A stretch of DNA of 64,000 nt from 20CM-2-55-15 sp963738025 (GCA_963738025.1 CAVTWA010000067.1:558001-622000); one strand, 5' to 3'; positions 18,736 to 28,695 are shown, numbered from the stretch's first letter. Notes: generated by a model from the letters alone, not told the origin. Numbers and translations are program-made.

Positions 18736-20589
18736 GTGGCAGTCCATTTCCGAGGCGCTTCACGCCGCGCGAGACGGTCGAGCGCCCGGCCGACAAGGCG
18801 GTGCGCAGGGCGAACCTGCGCCGCATCGCCCGGCTCTTCCGCCCCTACAGGCGCAAGCTCTCGTCGTCACGGCGCTGATCGTCGTCGCGTCCGGCGCTCG
18901 GCGTCATCTCGCCGTTCCTGCTGCGCGAGGTGCTCAACAAGGCGATCACGATCCCGAGCGACGGGCCGCCTCAGGTCGACCTGCGCGCTGCTGACCGGGC
19001 TCGTCGGCGGGATGATCGCGATCGCGCTCGTCACCGGCATCTTCGGCGTCGTCCAGTCGTACCTCTCGACGCAGGTCGGCCAGAGCGTCATGCACGACCT
19101 GCGCACGGCGGTCTACCGCCACCTGCAGCGGCTCTCGCTCGCGTTCTTCACCAAGACGCGCACCGGCGAGGTGCAGAGCCGGATCGCAACGACATCGGCG
19201 GCGTCGACAACGTCCTCACCTCGACCGCGACCTCGGTCATGTCGACGGTGACCACGGTGATCGCGACCGTCATCGCGATGTTCCTGCTCGACTGGCGGCT
19301 GGCGCTGTTCGCGCTCGCCCTGCTGCCGCTCTTCGTCTGGATGACCCGCCGCGTCGGCGAGGCCGCGGCGGCGGGTCGCCGACCGTGCGCCAGGAGTCGA
19401 TGGCGGACATCTCGTCGCTCGTCCAGGAGTCGCTCTCGGTCTCGGGGATCCTGCTCGGCAAGACGATGGGCCGCTCGGCCGAGCTCGCCGAGCGCTTCGA
19501 GGGCGAGTCGCAGCGCCTCGCCGGGCTCGAGGTGCGGAGCCGGATGACCGGCCGCTGGATGATGCAGTCGATCCAGATGACGTTCGCGGTCATGCCGGCC
19601 GCGATCTACTGGTTCGCCGGCTTCGCCGACTGCGCGCGGCGGCGCGCGATCACGATCGGCACGCTCGTCGCGTTCACGACCCTGCAGACGCGGCTGTTCG
19701 TCCCGATCGGCAGCCTGCTCAGCATCTCGGTCGACGTGCAGAGCTCGCTCGCGCTGTTCGACCGGATCTTCGAGTACCTCGACCTGCCGGTCGACATCGA
19801 GGAGGGCACGCGCGAGCTCGACGCGATCCGCGGCGACGTGCGCCTCGAGCGAGGTCTGCGTTCCGCTACGGCGACGGCGACCTGGGCGCTCGCGCGACGT
19901 CGACGTCGACGATCCCCGCCGGCACGACGACCGCGATCGTCGGCGAGACCGGCTCGGGCAAGACGACGCTCGGCTACCTCGTCGCCCGCCTCTACGACCC
20001 GACGCGAGGGCGCGGTGCCGATCGACGGCGTCGACGTGCGCGAGCTGACCTTCGCCGTCGCTCGCGAGCGCCGTCGGCGTCGTCTCGCAGGAGACCTACC
20101 TCTTCCACGCGACGCGTGCGCGAGAACCTCCGCTTCGCCAAGCCCGACGCGAGCGACGAGGAGGTCGAGGAGGCGGCGCGCGCGGCCCAGATCCACGAGC
20201 TGATCGCGTCGCTGCCCGACGGCTACGACACGGTCGTCGGCGAGCGCGGCTACCGCTTCTCCGGCGGCGAGAAGCAGCGCATCGCGATCGCGCGCGCGAT
20301 CCTCCGCAACCCGCCGATCCTGGTCCTCGACGAGGCGACGTCCGCGCTCGACACGCAGACCGAGCGCGCCGTGCAGGAGGCGCTCGCGCGGCTCGTCGAA
20401 GGCCGCACGACGATCGCGATCGCCCACCGGCTCTCGACCGTCCGCGACGCGGAGCAGATCGTCGTCCTCGACGGCGGTGAGATCGTCGAGGCGGGCACGT
20501 ACGACGAGCTGATCGCGCGCGGCGGCCGCTTCTCGCAGCTCGCGTCGCGCGACGCCGATACGTTCGTCTCGGCCGAGCTCGCCGTCTAG
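18736..20589 (+). CDS. ABC transporter, fused membrane and ATPase domains (multidrug/lipid exporter type)
   Basis: About 617 residues after correction. The N-terminal ABC_membrane domain has roughly six helices, including TALIVVAS and LSTQVGQSVMHDLRTAVYRH, with the coupling-helix region RLSLAFFTKTRTGEVQSRI. The nucleotide-binding domain has Walker A VGETGSGKTTLGYLVARLYD, Q-loop GVVSQETYLFHA, signature FSGGEKQRIAIARAIL (F and E replace the usual L and Q), Walker B ILVLDEATSALD and switch His in AIAHRLSTV. It works as a dimer exporting hydrophobic compounds; the substrate is unknown. GTG 18736 starts 46 bp after the TlpA-like gene. Indels are dense up to 20,100, then absent. Confidence 0.88.
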
Positions 20590-20666
20590 CGTCCGGCCGG
20601 CGGCCGGCACGAGGCCTTCCGGCCCGTCTTCGCGACCGCGCAGCGTTGTGGCGCGAGGCCTCGCGG

Positions 20667-20697
20667 GTGGGGGTGCCGGCGTTGCCGGCGCCCCCAC
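20667..20697. terminator. Strong stem-loop between convergent genes
   Basis: Arms 20667-20680 and 20684-20697 pair over 14 bp (one G-T wobble position) around a GTT loop. The stem is nearly all G/C. It sits 80 bp after the ABC exporter stop and before the convergent ferritin-like gene, so it can act as a bidirectional terminator. Confidence 0.6.
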
Positions 20698-20712
20698 TGG
20701 AACAGGCCGGGC

Positions 20713-20728
20713 CCGTGGTGAACCACGG
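20713..20728 (+). terminator. Second short stem-loop followed by T-run
   Basis: CCGTGGT and ACCACGG form a 7-bp perfect stem with a GA loop (or 6 bp with TGAA), followed by TTT on the plus strand. It lies 15 bp after the larger hairpin, in the same convergent gap. A backup terminator for the exporter is plausible. Confidence 0.35.
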
Positions 20729-20741
20729 TTTCGCCAGCGCG

Positions 20742-21327
20742 CTACGCGAGAAACGGCTTCACGGCCGCCGTCGCCTGCGCGGCGGTGAACACCTTCGGCA
20801 GGTCGGGCGCCGGGCACGATCGCGTTCGCGGCGATGTTCGTGAGGACGCTCAGGTGCCGCGACTCGCAGGCGCCGATCTCGGCGGCGACGCCCTTGAGCG
20901 CGTTGCTCTGGAGCGCGGTGACGGCGCCCATGTACGCGCCGACGAAGGCGGTCTCGAGCGCCTCACCGAGCATGCCGATGCTCTTCCGGGACGCGAACGC
21001 GCCGGTCGGGTAGCTGAACTTGAGGCCGGCCGGCGTCGCCGACTTGAGCACGCCCTTGAGCGCGTCGTAGTGGGCGACCTCGTTGCCCTTGGCGCCGACG
21101 AGGTAGCTGAGCTCGTCGCCCTTGAGCTGCTTCGAGGCGATCGCCCTGGTGTAGAAGTCGATCGCGAGCAGCTCGGCGGTCGCGGCGAGCTTCGCGATGT
21201 CGGCGTCGGTCGAGACCGCGCCGAAGGCCGGCCCCTCGGCCAGGGACAGGATCGCGCCGCCGGCGACGAGGGCGAGCCCGCCCTTCGCGCCGCGGGAGAG
21301 GAACTGGGCCCGGGACGTACCGCTCAT
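20742..21327 (-). CDS. Exported ferritin-like domain protein
   Basis: About 195 residues. ATG 21327 follows AAGGAGG with ideal spacing. The N-terminus (SRAQFLSRGAKGGLALVAGG) looks like a Sec or atypical Tat signal. The rest is helical with the ferritin-like pattern AATAELLAIDFYTRAI, AKGNEVAHYDALKGVLKS and AEIGACESRHLSVL: Glu, ExxH and ExxxH positions that form a di-iron site in this family. One frameshift near 20805 leads to the C-terminus DLPKVFTAAQATAAVKPFLA. Such proteins lie beside ECF sigma/anti-sigma pairs in actinobacteria, as here (divergent sigma gene 215 bp away), suggesting a shared stress response. Confidence 0.82.
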
Positions 21328-21541
21328 CTTCATCCTCCTTCGTTTCGTGCCCGCGGTCGCGAGCTGCCCCTCATTCGCGGCGGCCCGCGATCCGGTTCGG
21401 CGGCACGGAGGCGCGTCCTGGACGGCTCGCCCGGGCACGCGACCCGATGAACCGGAAGCGCCCGGGCGACGAATCGTGAAGGAGATGGGCGGTGTCGGCT
21501 TGCTAGTGTCCCCGCGGGCCTCGCACCGGAGGACTCGCACG

Positions 21542-22139
21542 ATGCCGCGCCGTGATCTGGCTCACCTCTCGGACGAAGCCGTCGTCGCGCTGACGGCCCG
21601 CTCGGACGAGGTCGCGCTGGCGGAGCTGTACGACCGCTACGGCCGGATCGCCTACGGGCTGGCGCTGCGCGTGATCCGGGACGAGGCGCTCGCCGAGGAC
21701 GCGGTGCAGGAGGCGTTCCTCGCCATCTGGCGCGGGGCGTCGCGGTTCGTCCCGGAGCGCGCGAAGGCCAGCACGTGGATTCTGACGCTCGTCCACCGCC
21801 GTGCGGTCGATCTCGTCCGCCGCGAGGAGCGCCGTCGCGCCGACCCGCTGCCCGAGGGCGAGCTCGGCGGCCGCGGACCAGTCGGCCGAGGACGCGGCGT
21901 GGCTGCGGCTGGAACGCGAGCGCGTGCAGGCGGCGCTCGCCCGGCTCCCCGATCAGCAGCGTGAGGCGATCGAGCTCGCCTACTATGGAGGCTTCACCCA
22001 GTCGGAGCTCGCGGCACGGCTCGGCGAGCCGCTGGGAACGATCAAGAGCCGCATGTTCACCGGGCTCCGACGGCTGCGCGAGCTGCTCGACGCGCCCGAC
22101 GAGGAAGAGACTTGGACACGGAACCGATCCACGACCTGA
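21542..22139 (+). CDS. ECF-type RNA polymerase sigma factor (SigK-like)
   Basis: About 199 residues with sigma2 (LAELYDRYGRIAYGLALRVI, then EDAVQEAFLAIWRGASRF) and sigma4 (LARLPDQQREAIELAYYGGF, then GEPLGTIKSRMFTGLRRLRE). One apparent insertion near 21,870 separates the two halves; both are intact. ATG 21542 follows CGGAGGA. The 3' end overlaps the downstream anti-sigma start by 28 bp, so the two proteins are translationally coupled. It probably directs a stress regulon that may include the divergent ferritin-like gene. Confidence 0.9.
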
Positions 22140-22770
22140 CGGCGGCCTACGCCCTCGACGCCCTCGACGCTGCCGAACGGCAGGTCTTCGAGGAGCACCT
22201 CGCGGGCTGCCGGCGCTGCCAGGAGGAGGTCGCCGAGCTGTCCCTGGCCGCCGGCTCGCTCGCGTATGCGGTCGAGCCGGTCTCGACCCGTCGCCGCAGC
22301 TCCGCTCGCGGATCCTCGACGCCGCCCGCGCCGAGCGTCCGAACGTCGTCCCGCTGCGGCCGCGCTGGGCGGCGCCGCTTGCCGCCGCTGCCGCGGTCGC
22401 CGCGTGCGCCGTGATCGGCCTCGTGGTCTGGAACGTCTCGCTGCACCGGCAGCTGAACGACCAGACGAGCGCCCTGCGCGGCGTGCCGCTCACCGGTGCC
22501 ACCGGCTCGGTCGTCGTCGGCTCGGGCGGCACCGGCGCGCTCGTCGTCGCCGGCCTCGACCGCGCCCCGGCGGGCAAGACGTACGAGGCGTGGGTCGTCG
22601 CGGGCAAGTCGGCCTCCCCGGCGGGCACGTTCGACGGCGGCGCCGGCACGACGGTGGTGAGGCTGAGCAAGCAGATCCCGTCGGGCGCGGTCGTCGCGGT
22701 CACGGTCGAGCCGGAGGGCGGCTCGCCGCAGCCGACGACGAAGCCGTTCATCACCTCGGCCGCCGTCTAG
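22112..22770 (+). CDS. Anti-sigma factor, RskA type with zinc-binding N-terminus
   Basis: The TTG start at 22112 lies within the sigma gene. The N-terminal zinc-associated anti-sigma helix bundle has ALDALDAAERQVFEEHLAGC followed by RRCQEEV (HxxxCxxC). One frameshift near 22,285 leads to a single membrane helix (PLAAAAAVAACAVIGLVVW) and an extracytoplasmic RskA-like beta domain (LDRAPAGKTYEAWVVAGKSA, VAVTVEPEGGSPQPTTKPF). It would hold the sigma factor at the membrane until regulated proteolysis. About 219 residues, usual for RskA. Confidence 0.88.
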
Positions 22771-22872
22771 CCCCGCGCGCGGGTCGACCACCGGTTGCGG
22801 CATGCCTGGCAGGCCGAGGAGGCCGTGGAAGATTCTTAGGATCACCTCAGTCTCGACGGGTAGAAGAGCGGC

Positions 22873-23893
22873 ATGAATCGACTCAAGGTTCCGCTTCTCA
22901 TTGCCGCCGTCTCGTTGTGTGTCGCCGGTGGGGTCGGCGTTTGCCTCCAGCCGCGCTGCGACGACGGCGCCCGCCGCCTCGACCTCGGCCGCGTCCGAGC
23001 TGCAGGCGGCGTTCGTCAACGTGTTCAAGCGCGTGTCCCCGTCGGTCGTCCAGATCGAGACGAGCGACGGCCTCGGCTCGGGGATCGTGTTCGACACGAA
23101 GGGCGACATCGTCACCAACAACCACGTCGTCGATGGCTCGGCGCGATTCACCGTCACGACGTCGACCGGCCACATCCTGAAGGGCACCCTCGTCGGGACG
23201 TTCCCGCAGGACGATCTGGCGGTGATCAAGGTTCCGGGCGCCGGGCTGAAGCCGGCGGTCTTCGCCGACTCGACCAAGCTCGAGGTCGGCGACATCGCGA
23301 TCGCGATCGGCAACCCGCTCGGCCTGAGCTCGAGCGTCACCGAGGGCATCGTCAGCGGCCTCAACCGGCAGGAGTCGGAGGGACAGGGCGGGGCGACGCT
23401 CCAGAACGCCATCCAGACGAGCGCGGCGATCAACCCGGGCAACTCGGGCGGCGCGCTCGCCGACATCCAGGGGCGGGTGATCGGCATCCCGACCCTCGCT
23501 GCCAGCGATCCGCAACTCGGCGGCGCCGCCGGCGGGATCGGCTTCGCGATCCCGAGCAACGACGTCGCCGACTACGCGAAGCAGATCATCGCCCACGGCA
23601 AGGTGGTCAACTCCCACCGCGCCTACCTCGGCATCAACATCGGCGACACGGGTGACGGCGTCTACGTCTCGGCCGTGTCGGCGGGAGGGCCGGCGGCGAA
23701 GGCCGGCCTGAAGGTCGGCGACGTGATCGTCGCGGTCAACGGGAGCCCGACGCCCGGCTCGTCCGATCTCGGCACCGTGCTCGCCGGGCTGAAGCCCGGT
23801 CAGACGGCGACCGTCAAGTACGTGAACCAGGCAGGGGCCGCGAGCACCGTGAAGGTGACCCTCGGCGAGTTCCCGAGCAGCACCAACGGCTGA
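22873..23893 (+). CDS. HtrA/DegP-like trypsin-type serine protease with PDZ domain
   Basis: Signal peptide (MNRLKVPLLIAAVSLCVAGG), one apparent insertion near 22,945, then an S1C protease domain. The catalytic triad is visible as His in VTNNHVVDG, Asp in FPQDDLAVIK and Ser in INPGNSGGAL. The PDZ domain follows (RAYLGINIGDTGDGVYV, GLKVGDVIVAVNG). It degrades or refolds damaged exported proteins. Its position just after an ECF sigma/anti-sigma pair suits an envelope-stress role, and it could take part in anti-sigma cleavage. About 340 residues. Confidence 0.93.
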
Positions 23894-23962
23894 GCGGTTA
23901 CCCGGTCGGAGTGCGGGGGCGAACGGCCTCCGCGCCCCGCCGGGCGGTCGTCCGTGCCCGGC

Positions 23963-24710
23963 CTACTGCGGGCCCATGCCGGGCTCGTTGGCGGAGGTCG
24001 GGATCCCCTCCGGCCCCTTGCCGCGGTAGGCCGACCGGAAGGCGGCGAATGCGTTCTGGTCGAAGCTCGAGCAGATCGCGATGTGGCCCATGCCGTAGTT
24101 CCCGTCGACGTAGTACTTGGACGGGTCGCCCGTCCATGCGGTCAGGGCGATCTTGTCGCCGAGCGAGGGATACGGCGTGCCGAACATCGCTGTCCGGCTG
24201 CTGGTTGTAGAAGGCCTGCAGCTTGTCGACCGTGGCCTTGGGCACCTTCGGTCCCCACCAGATCACCACCGCGCCGTGCTCCTCGTTGTGCACCACCTGC
24301 CGCGGGTTGACCGGCGAGCGGTAGAAGCCCCAGACCGCCCAGAGCGGGTAGTGCCCGCCGGCCGACGGCGGATCGGTGCTCCAGAGGCCCTTCGTCGGCG
24401 TCGTCAGCGACGGCACGTCGGCGTGGTAGTTGGTCGGATCCTTCTTCGGCGGGAACGGCGCCACGTCGCGGTACGTGCAGCCGGCCTTGATCATCGTGCT
24501 CTTGACGTCGGCACTGCTCCCCGAGGCCAGCAGCAGCGCGACGACGGCGATGACCGCGACGAGCACGACCCCGCCGGCGGCGAGGCCCCAGCGGGGGATG
24601 TGCGGAAGCTGCCGGCCCGTGCCGCTCGACTTCGTGTCACGCCGCTGCGGCGCCTGTACCCCGCGCTGCGGCCCTTTCGGCGGCGGGGGAGTCCGCGACT
24701 TCTTCGCCAT
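23963..24710 (-). CDS. DUF3105 family membrane-anchored protein
   Basis: About 249 residues. A Lys/Pro-rich cytoplasmic head (MAKKSRTPPPPKG) is followed by one membrane helix (LAAGGVVLVAVIAVVALLLA) and an extracellular DUF3105 domain. Diagnostic blocks are YHADVPSLTTPTKG, DPPSAGGHYPLWAVWGFYRS, VVHNEEHGAVVIWWGP and KIALTAWTGDPSKYYVDG. The HNEEHG motif is the family hallmark. A single frameshift near 24,190 interrupts the open frame. Function is unknown; members are common in actinobacterial and chloroflexal cell envelopes. Confidence 0.88.
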
Positions 24711-24798
24711 GCGAACAGCATACGGGGCCGAACCGGCGTGCTGATCGACGGTCCGAGACCGTCCGCGGTCGAGAGGCGGCGCGCGGCCCCGGTGCCGT

Positions 24799-25155
24799 TC
24801 AGAGCCCGCGGGTCTTCTCGACCGCGGCTCGCGCCTCGGCCTCGTAGCGGTTGGCCGCATAGCCGCTCCGCAGGTACGAGAGCGGCATCCGCAGGGGATG
24901 GTGCTGCATCTGCCAGACGTGGCACAGCTCGTGGCAGACGAGGTCGGCGTCGTCGCGCGCGGTCGGGCTGCGGAGAAGGATCGTCCCCCAGGCCGCGTAG
25001 CCGTCGAAGCGGCGGAACCAGGGCAGCCGGAAGAGCCACGGGACGACGACCACTCTCACCCGGCCGATCCGCACCGGAGCGGGATAGAGCGCGAGCGTGT
25101 CCAGCCGCGCCTTCGCGCGACGCAGGGCCTCGGCCTGCGCGGCGCCGCCCGGCAA
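24799..25155 (-). CDS. Small HExxH-motif protein (putative metallopeptidase-like)
   Basis: 118 residues from a TTG start coupled to the preceding cupin stop (8 bp away). The centre reads ADLVCHELCHVWQMQHHPL: an HExxH zinc-protease motif with further His at +4/+5, then YLRSGYAANRYEAEAR, where the Glu could be a third ligand. This is like the minimal DUF4157/M78-like mini-gluzincins. N-terminal helices RLDTLALYPAPV and WLFRLPWFRRFDGYAAWG contain no signal peptide. It could be an active small peptidase or only a zinc fold. Confidence 0.6.
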   Translation of the reverse strand: MPGGAAQAEALRRAKARLDTLALYPAPVRIGRVRVVVVPWLFRLPWFRRFDGYAAWGTILLRSPTARDDADLVCHELCHVWQMQHHPLRMPLSYLRSGYAANRYEAEARAAVEKTRGL

Positions 25156-25162
25156 GCGGCGG

Positions 25163-25528
25163 CTACGGCCAGCGGCCGGGGCGCGGCGAGAGCCGGTCGC
25201 GCGCCTGCCAGTCGTCCCTGACCGGCGAGAAGACCTCGACGAGAACCGCGCCCTCCGGGCCGGCCGTGACCGAATGTGGGACCTGGGCGACGATCGTCCA
25301 GGTGCCGCCGCGCCCGAACGTCTTCGTCTCGCCGCCGATCCGGAACGTGAGCGAGCCGTCGAGCAGGATCCCCATCTGCTCGTTCTCGTGCCGGTGCTCG
25401 GGGACGTCGGTGTCCGGCTCGAGCTCGATCAACGTGAGCGTCATCCGGTCGCCGTGCACCGTCCGCGCCAGCAGGCCGTCCCAGATCTGCTGCGGCGGCA
25501 GCTCGTTGACGTCGGCGAATGCTCCCAT
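25163..25528 (-). CDS. Cupin domain protein
   Basis: 121 residues forming one small beta-barrel. Cupin motif 1 is seen as PDTDVPEHRHENEQMGILLD with two His and one Glu metal ligands, and motif 2 as GTWTIVAQVPHSVTAGPEG with the fourth ligand His. The ATG at 25528 is used; GTG at 25537 is an alternative. Substrate is unknown; stand-alone cupins of this size often bind a small molecule or act as sensors. It lies upstream of the small HExxH gene on the same strand. Confidence 0.85.
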   Translation of the reverse strand: MGAFADVNELPPQQIWDGLLARTVHGDRMTLTLIELEPDTDVPEHRHENEQMGILLDGSLTFRIGGETKTFGRGGTWTIVAQVPHSVTAGPEGAVLVEVFSPVRDDWQARDRLSPRPGRWP

Positions 25529-25620
25529 CGGCGTCACCCTACCGGCTCGCCGGGAGCGGTCCGCCGAGGAACGTGCGGGCGAGCACGAGGTCGAGACAAG
25601 CCAGTCGGCTGAGTATCGCC

Positions 25621-26106
25621 TCAGCCGTCGAGCGATTCGACGCTCGTCCGGGCCCGGAAGAGCAGCGGCTCGGACGCGACGGCGAGGCGCGTCGCCTGCA
25701 GGAGCACGGCTGCGCTCTCGTCCTTGACCGCACGCTCGAAGAGCGCCGAGGCGCGTTCGAGGCGAGCGCAGGCGGCCGTGAGCGCCGTGACGACCGAACG
25801 CGCCCGATCGCTCGGGACGCCCACGTTTGCGACCTCGTGCCTGCAGCCGCCGAAGAGGGTGTAGGCGACGAGGAGCGAGGACAGGATCGACTGGTTGCCG
25901 AGCGCGCGTCGCGCGGTCGCGACGTTGTCGCCGCCGTTGGCGGCGAGCCCCACACTCGTCTCGAGCGTCTCGACGAGGCCGGCGGCGTTCGCGAGCCACT
26001 GCCGCTCCGCGGCCGAATGGGCCGCCGGGTGCGGCCCGGTCGCCGCTGCGCCGCACGCGGTCAGCGTGCCGGCGGCGAGCGCCAGAGCAAACCCCCGCGC
26101 GAGCAT
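25621..26106 (-). CDS. Small lipoprotein of unknown function
   Basis: 161 residues. Signal peptide MLARGFALALAAGTLTAC has a lipobox (LTAC) giving a lipid-anchored Cys. The mature part is helical (ERQWLANAAGLVETLETSVG, then VVTALTAACARLERASALFE) with one further Cys and no known motif. It lies 44 bp downstream of the flippase-like gene on the same strand. Confidence 0.65.
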   Translation of the reverse strand: MLARGFALALAAGTLTACGAAATGPHPAAHSAAERQWLANAAGLVETLETSVGLAANGGDNVATARRALGNQSILSSLLVAYTLFGGCRHEVANVGVPSDRARSVVTALTAACARLERASALFERAVKDESAAVLLQATRLAVASEPLLFRARTSVESLDG

Positions 26107-26150
26107 TCGCGCCTGATTGTCGCGCACCCGGGGCGGGGCGGGTGCGCCGC

Positions 26151-27129
26151 CTAGGCGGGGGCGACGACGACGCCGCGGCGGCCGAGCGCGAAGGAGGTCG
26201 CGACGCCGACGAGCGCGGCGGACGCGGCGGTGGCGCAGAGCAGGAGACCGGAGGCGAGGCCGAAGTTGATCGCCTGATCCTTGTGCACGCCGAGCGCGAG
26301 CAGGACGGCGGCGGTCGCGCTCACGTTTGCGACCGCACCCCCCGAGGCGATCGGGATCAGCGATGCCGCTGCCGCCAGGCAGAGGACGACGAGGGCGAGC
26401 CGCGGCGAGAAGCCGACGCCGAGGGCGGCGAGCAGCAGCGTGCTCCCCCAGGCCCGCGAGCTCCAGCAGCCGAGCAGGAAGAACCACGCCTGCACCGACT
26501 CGCGCAGGGTGCCGCGCGGCTGGTTCGCGAACCGGGCGAGACGGGCACGCGCGGGCGATGAACGGCACCCGCCCGAGGTTTCTGCCGGCGACGAGGACGC
26601 CGCACGACCCGACGCCGAAGAGGACGACGAGCAGCAGCGGGATCCGGAAGCTGGACGACGTGGCGGCCGTGGCCGAGATCGAGAGCGGCAGGAAGGCGAT
26701 CGCGTCGACGAGGCCGAGCGAGATGATCGAGAGCGCGATCGCCTCGAGGCCGAGCTTCACGCCCCGCATCCGGCGCAGCGTGCCGATCTTGACCAGGTAG
26801 TCGAGCCGGAACGGGAGCACCGCGCCGCTCGCGGCGGCCGCCCCGCACGCGGCGAGGCACCGGGCCCGGGCCGGTCGGGTCGAGGCCGGGAAGAGCTTCT
26901 GCCAGCCGAGCGCGCGCAGCACGAAGCTTGCGAAGTAGAGCGCCGCCGCCCCACCGACGAGCCCCATGTGGGCGCGCTGGAGCGGCCAGCTCGTATGTGT
27001 GAACCGTCGGCCGAGCAGCACGCAGGCGGCCACGGTGATGCCGGCGAAGAGCAGGCCCAGGAGGAGCCGGCGGCGGCGGTTGCCCTCCTTGCCGACGGGC
27101 TCGGCATCGGTGGAGCGGGCCGGTGTCAT
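26151..27129 (-). CDS. Flippase-like integral membrane protein (LPG_synthase_TM/AglD family)
   Basis: About 326 residues with eight or so membrane helices. Characteristic parts are GLVGGAAALYFASFVLRALG, then AASGAVLPFRLDYLVKIGTL, EAIALSIISLGLVDAIAFLP and, after one frameshift near 26,530, LRESVQAWFFLLG, ASLIPIASGGAVANVSATAA and GVHKDQAINFGLASGLLL. This matches the lysylphosphatidylglycerol synthase transmembrane family, whose members flip or modify lipids. The substrate is unknown. ATG 27129 begins a short charged cytoplasmic head. Confidence 0.78.
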
Positions 27130-27436
27130 GCGGCGGTCGCCTGCGGCCGGCAGCTGCTTTCCCGACCCTGAGTCCGGGGATTCGCAGCGCGGCTTCTCCG
27201 GTTCGTACCGGGCAACGGCGCATCCATCGCTGAGGGGGGATCGGGTGAGTTCACGGAGGTTGGGGCGCTGCATGTGCGGCCCCGGTGGGAGCGTCGGCCG
27301 GCGCTCAGAGCGTGATCCCCCCGGAAACAGCGCTGGTGCGACGGAGCGACGCGCCTGGGAGCCGTGTTTGGGAGGCTCCCGTGCCGGCGCTCGCGGATTC
27401 AGAGTAGCAGGGCTCTTGCGCCGACCTTGCCACACC
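27130..27436. other. Intergenic region upstream of the flippase-like gene
   Basis: No convincing coding frame, tRNA or named riboswitch is visible. On the minus strand it would be the leader of the flippase-like gene. It contains several short GC-rich dyads, including GGGAGCC/GGCTCCC at about 27356-27381, and no purine-rich ribosome binding site immediately next to the ATG. Confidence 0.4.
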
Positions 27437-28678
27437 TTAGGCCAGAAGCCCGTCGCCGATCGACCTGCCACGCTCGACTCCGGGCGGCACGGCGAAGAGC
27501 GCGCTCCCGGTGTGCACGATGTACTCGTTCAGGGCGTCGTTGGCGGCGAGCCGTCGCTGGATCGGGACGAACTGCCGCCGAGGGTCGCGCTGGAACGCGA
27601 CGAAGAACAGCCCGGCGTCGAGCTGGCCGGTCTCGGGGTCGATCCCGTCGGTGAACGAGTAGCCGCGGCGCAGGATCCGCTCGCCGTGGTTCGCTGCCGG
27701 GCCGGCGTGGCGGATGTGCGCGGTGAGCGGGATCACCGGGGTGCCGTCGGGCTGCTTGGCGTCGAGGTCGACCGGATCGTGCTCCGCGACGCCGGTCAGG
27801 GGCGCTCCGCTCTCCTTGTAGCGGCCGATCGTGTCCTGCTGGTCGCCGAGCGCCGACCGGTCCCAGACCTCGATGCGCATCCGGATCCGCCGGGCGACGA
27901 GGAAGGTGCCGCCGCGCAGCCAGGTCTGGGGCTCGTCGTCGCCCACCCAGACGAAGCGGGTCATCGACGCCTCGTCGTCCCCGCGCAGGTTGTTCGTCCC
28001 GTCCTTGAACCCCTGCAGGTTGCGGAGCGTGTCCTGCCCGGTCGTGGTCGACGACGTGCGGCCGAAGCCGAGCTGTGTCCAGCGCAGCGAGGCGCGGCCG
28101 ACCGAGACGCGGGCGAGGTTGCGGACGGCGTGGAAGGCGACGACGGGGTCGTTCGAGCAGGCCTGGACGCAGAGGTCGCCGCCCGAGCGGTCGGGGTCGA
28201 GCTCGTCGCCGGCGAAGTGTGGAAGCGGGACGAGCGCTTCGGGCCGCCGGCGCGCGAGCCCGAAGCGGCCGCCCGCGAAGATGCCGGGTCCGAAGCCGAA
28301 GGTGATCGTGAGCCGGGATGCCGGCAGGCCGAGTGCCTCGCCCGTGTCGACGGGCGGCACGATCAGCAGGTCGTCCGGCCGGCCGAGCGGCTCGCCGGCG
28401 CTCATCGTGGCGGCCGCCGTGGTCCAGTCGCGCAGGAGCCCGGCGAGCGCGGTCCGGTCGGTGAGCGTCAGGTCGAACGCGCCGAAGACGAGCCGATCCT
28501 GCGCGGCGGTGGCGATCCCGGCCTGATGGGCGCCGTAGAAGGGGATCACCTCGTCGGTCGACGAGCTGCCCTCGTCGCGGGCGAGGAGGTAGCCGCCGGC
28601 ACCCGCTGCGGCGAGGCCGACCGCGCTGCCGCCGGCCGCGGCGAGGAAGCGCTTGCGTGAGAGCCTCGGCTCGCCCAC
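27437..28678 (-). CDS. efeB: Dyp-type peroxidase EfeB
   Basis: About 413 residues, frame intact. The N-terminus (LSRKRFLAAAGGSAVGLAAA) is a Tat-like signal, as expected for exported EfeB. The DyP haem-peroxidase domain has the catalytic Asp in LQGFKDGTNNLRG, FVWVGDDEP, and the proximal-His and Arg region near HAGPAANHGERILRRGYSF. It ends with ENGT-free LFFVAFQRDPRRQFVPIQRR typical of the family. EfeB oxidises Fe(II) or takes iron from haem for uptake through EfeU. The GTG start at 28678 lies 17 bp after the efeO stop. It is the last gene of efeU-efeO-efeB. Confidence 0.93.
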   Translation of the reverse strand: MGEPRLSRKRFLAAAGGSAVGLAAAGAGGYLLARDEGSSSTDEVIPFYGAHQAGIATAAQDRLVFGAFDLTLTDRTALAGLLRDWTTAAATMSAGEPLGRPDDLLIVPPVDTGEALGLPASRLTITFGFGPGIFAGGRFGLARRRPEALVPLPHFAGDELDPDRSGGDLCVQACSNDPVVAFHAVRNLARVSVGRASLRWTQLGFGRTSSTTTGQDTLRNLQGFKDGTNNLRGDDEASMTRFVWVGDDEPQTWLRGGTFLVARRIRMRIEVWDRSALGDQQDTIGRYKESGAPLTGVAEHDPVDLDAKQPDGTPVIPLTAHIRHAGPAANHGERILRRGYSFTDGIDPETGQLDAGLFFVAFQRDPRRQFVPIQRRLAANDALNEYIVHTGSALFAVPPGVERGRSIGDGLLA

Positions 28679-28695
28679 CGGCCCCGATCGGCCCG

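Noticed and set aside
27130..27436. Possible c-di-AMP (ydaO-type) riboswitch before the flippase-like gene
   Set aside because: The segments GGGTGAATC and GGGGGAACC expected for that class are absent on the minus strand.
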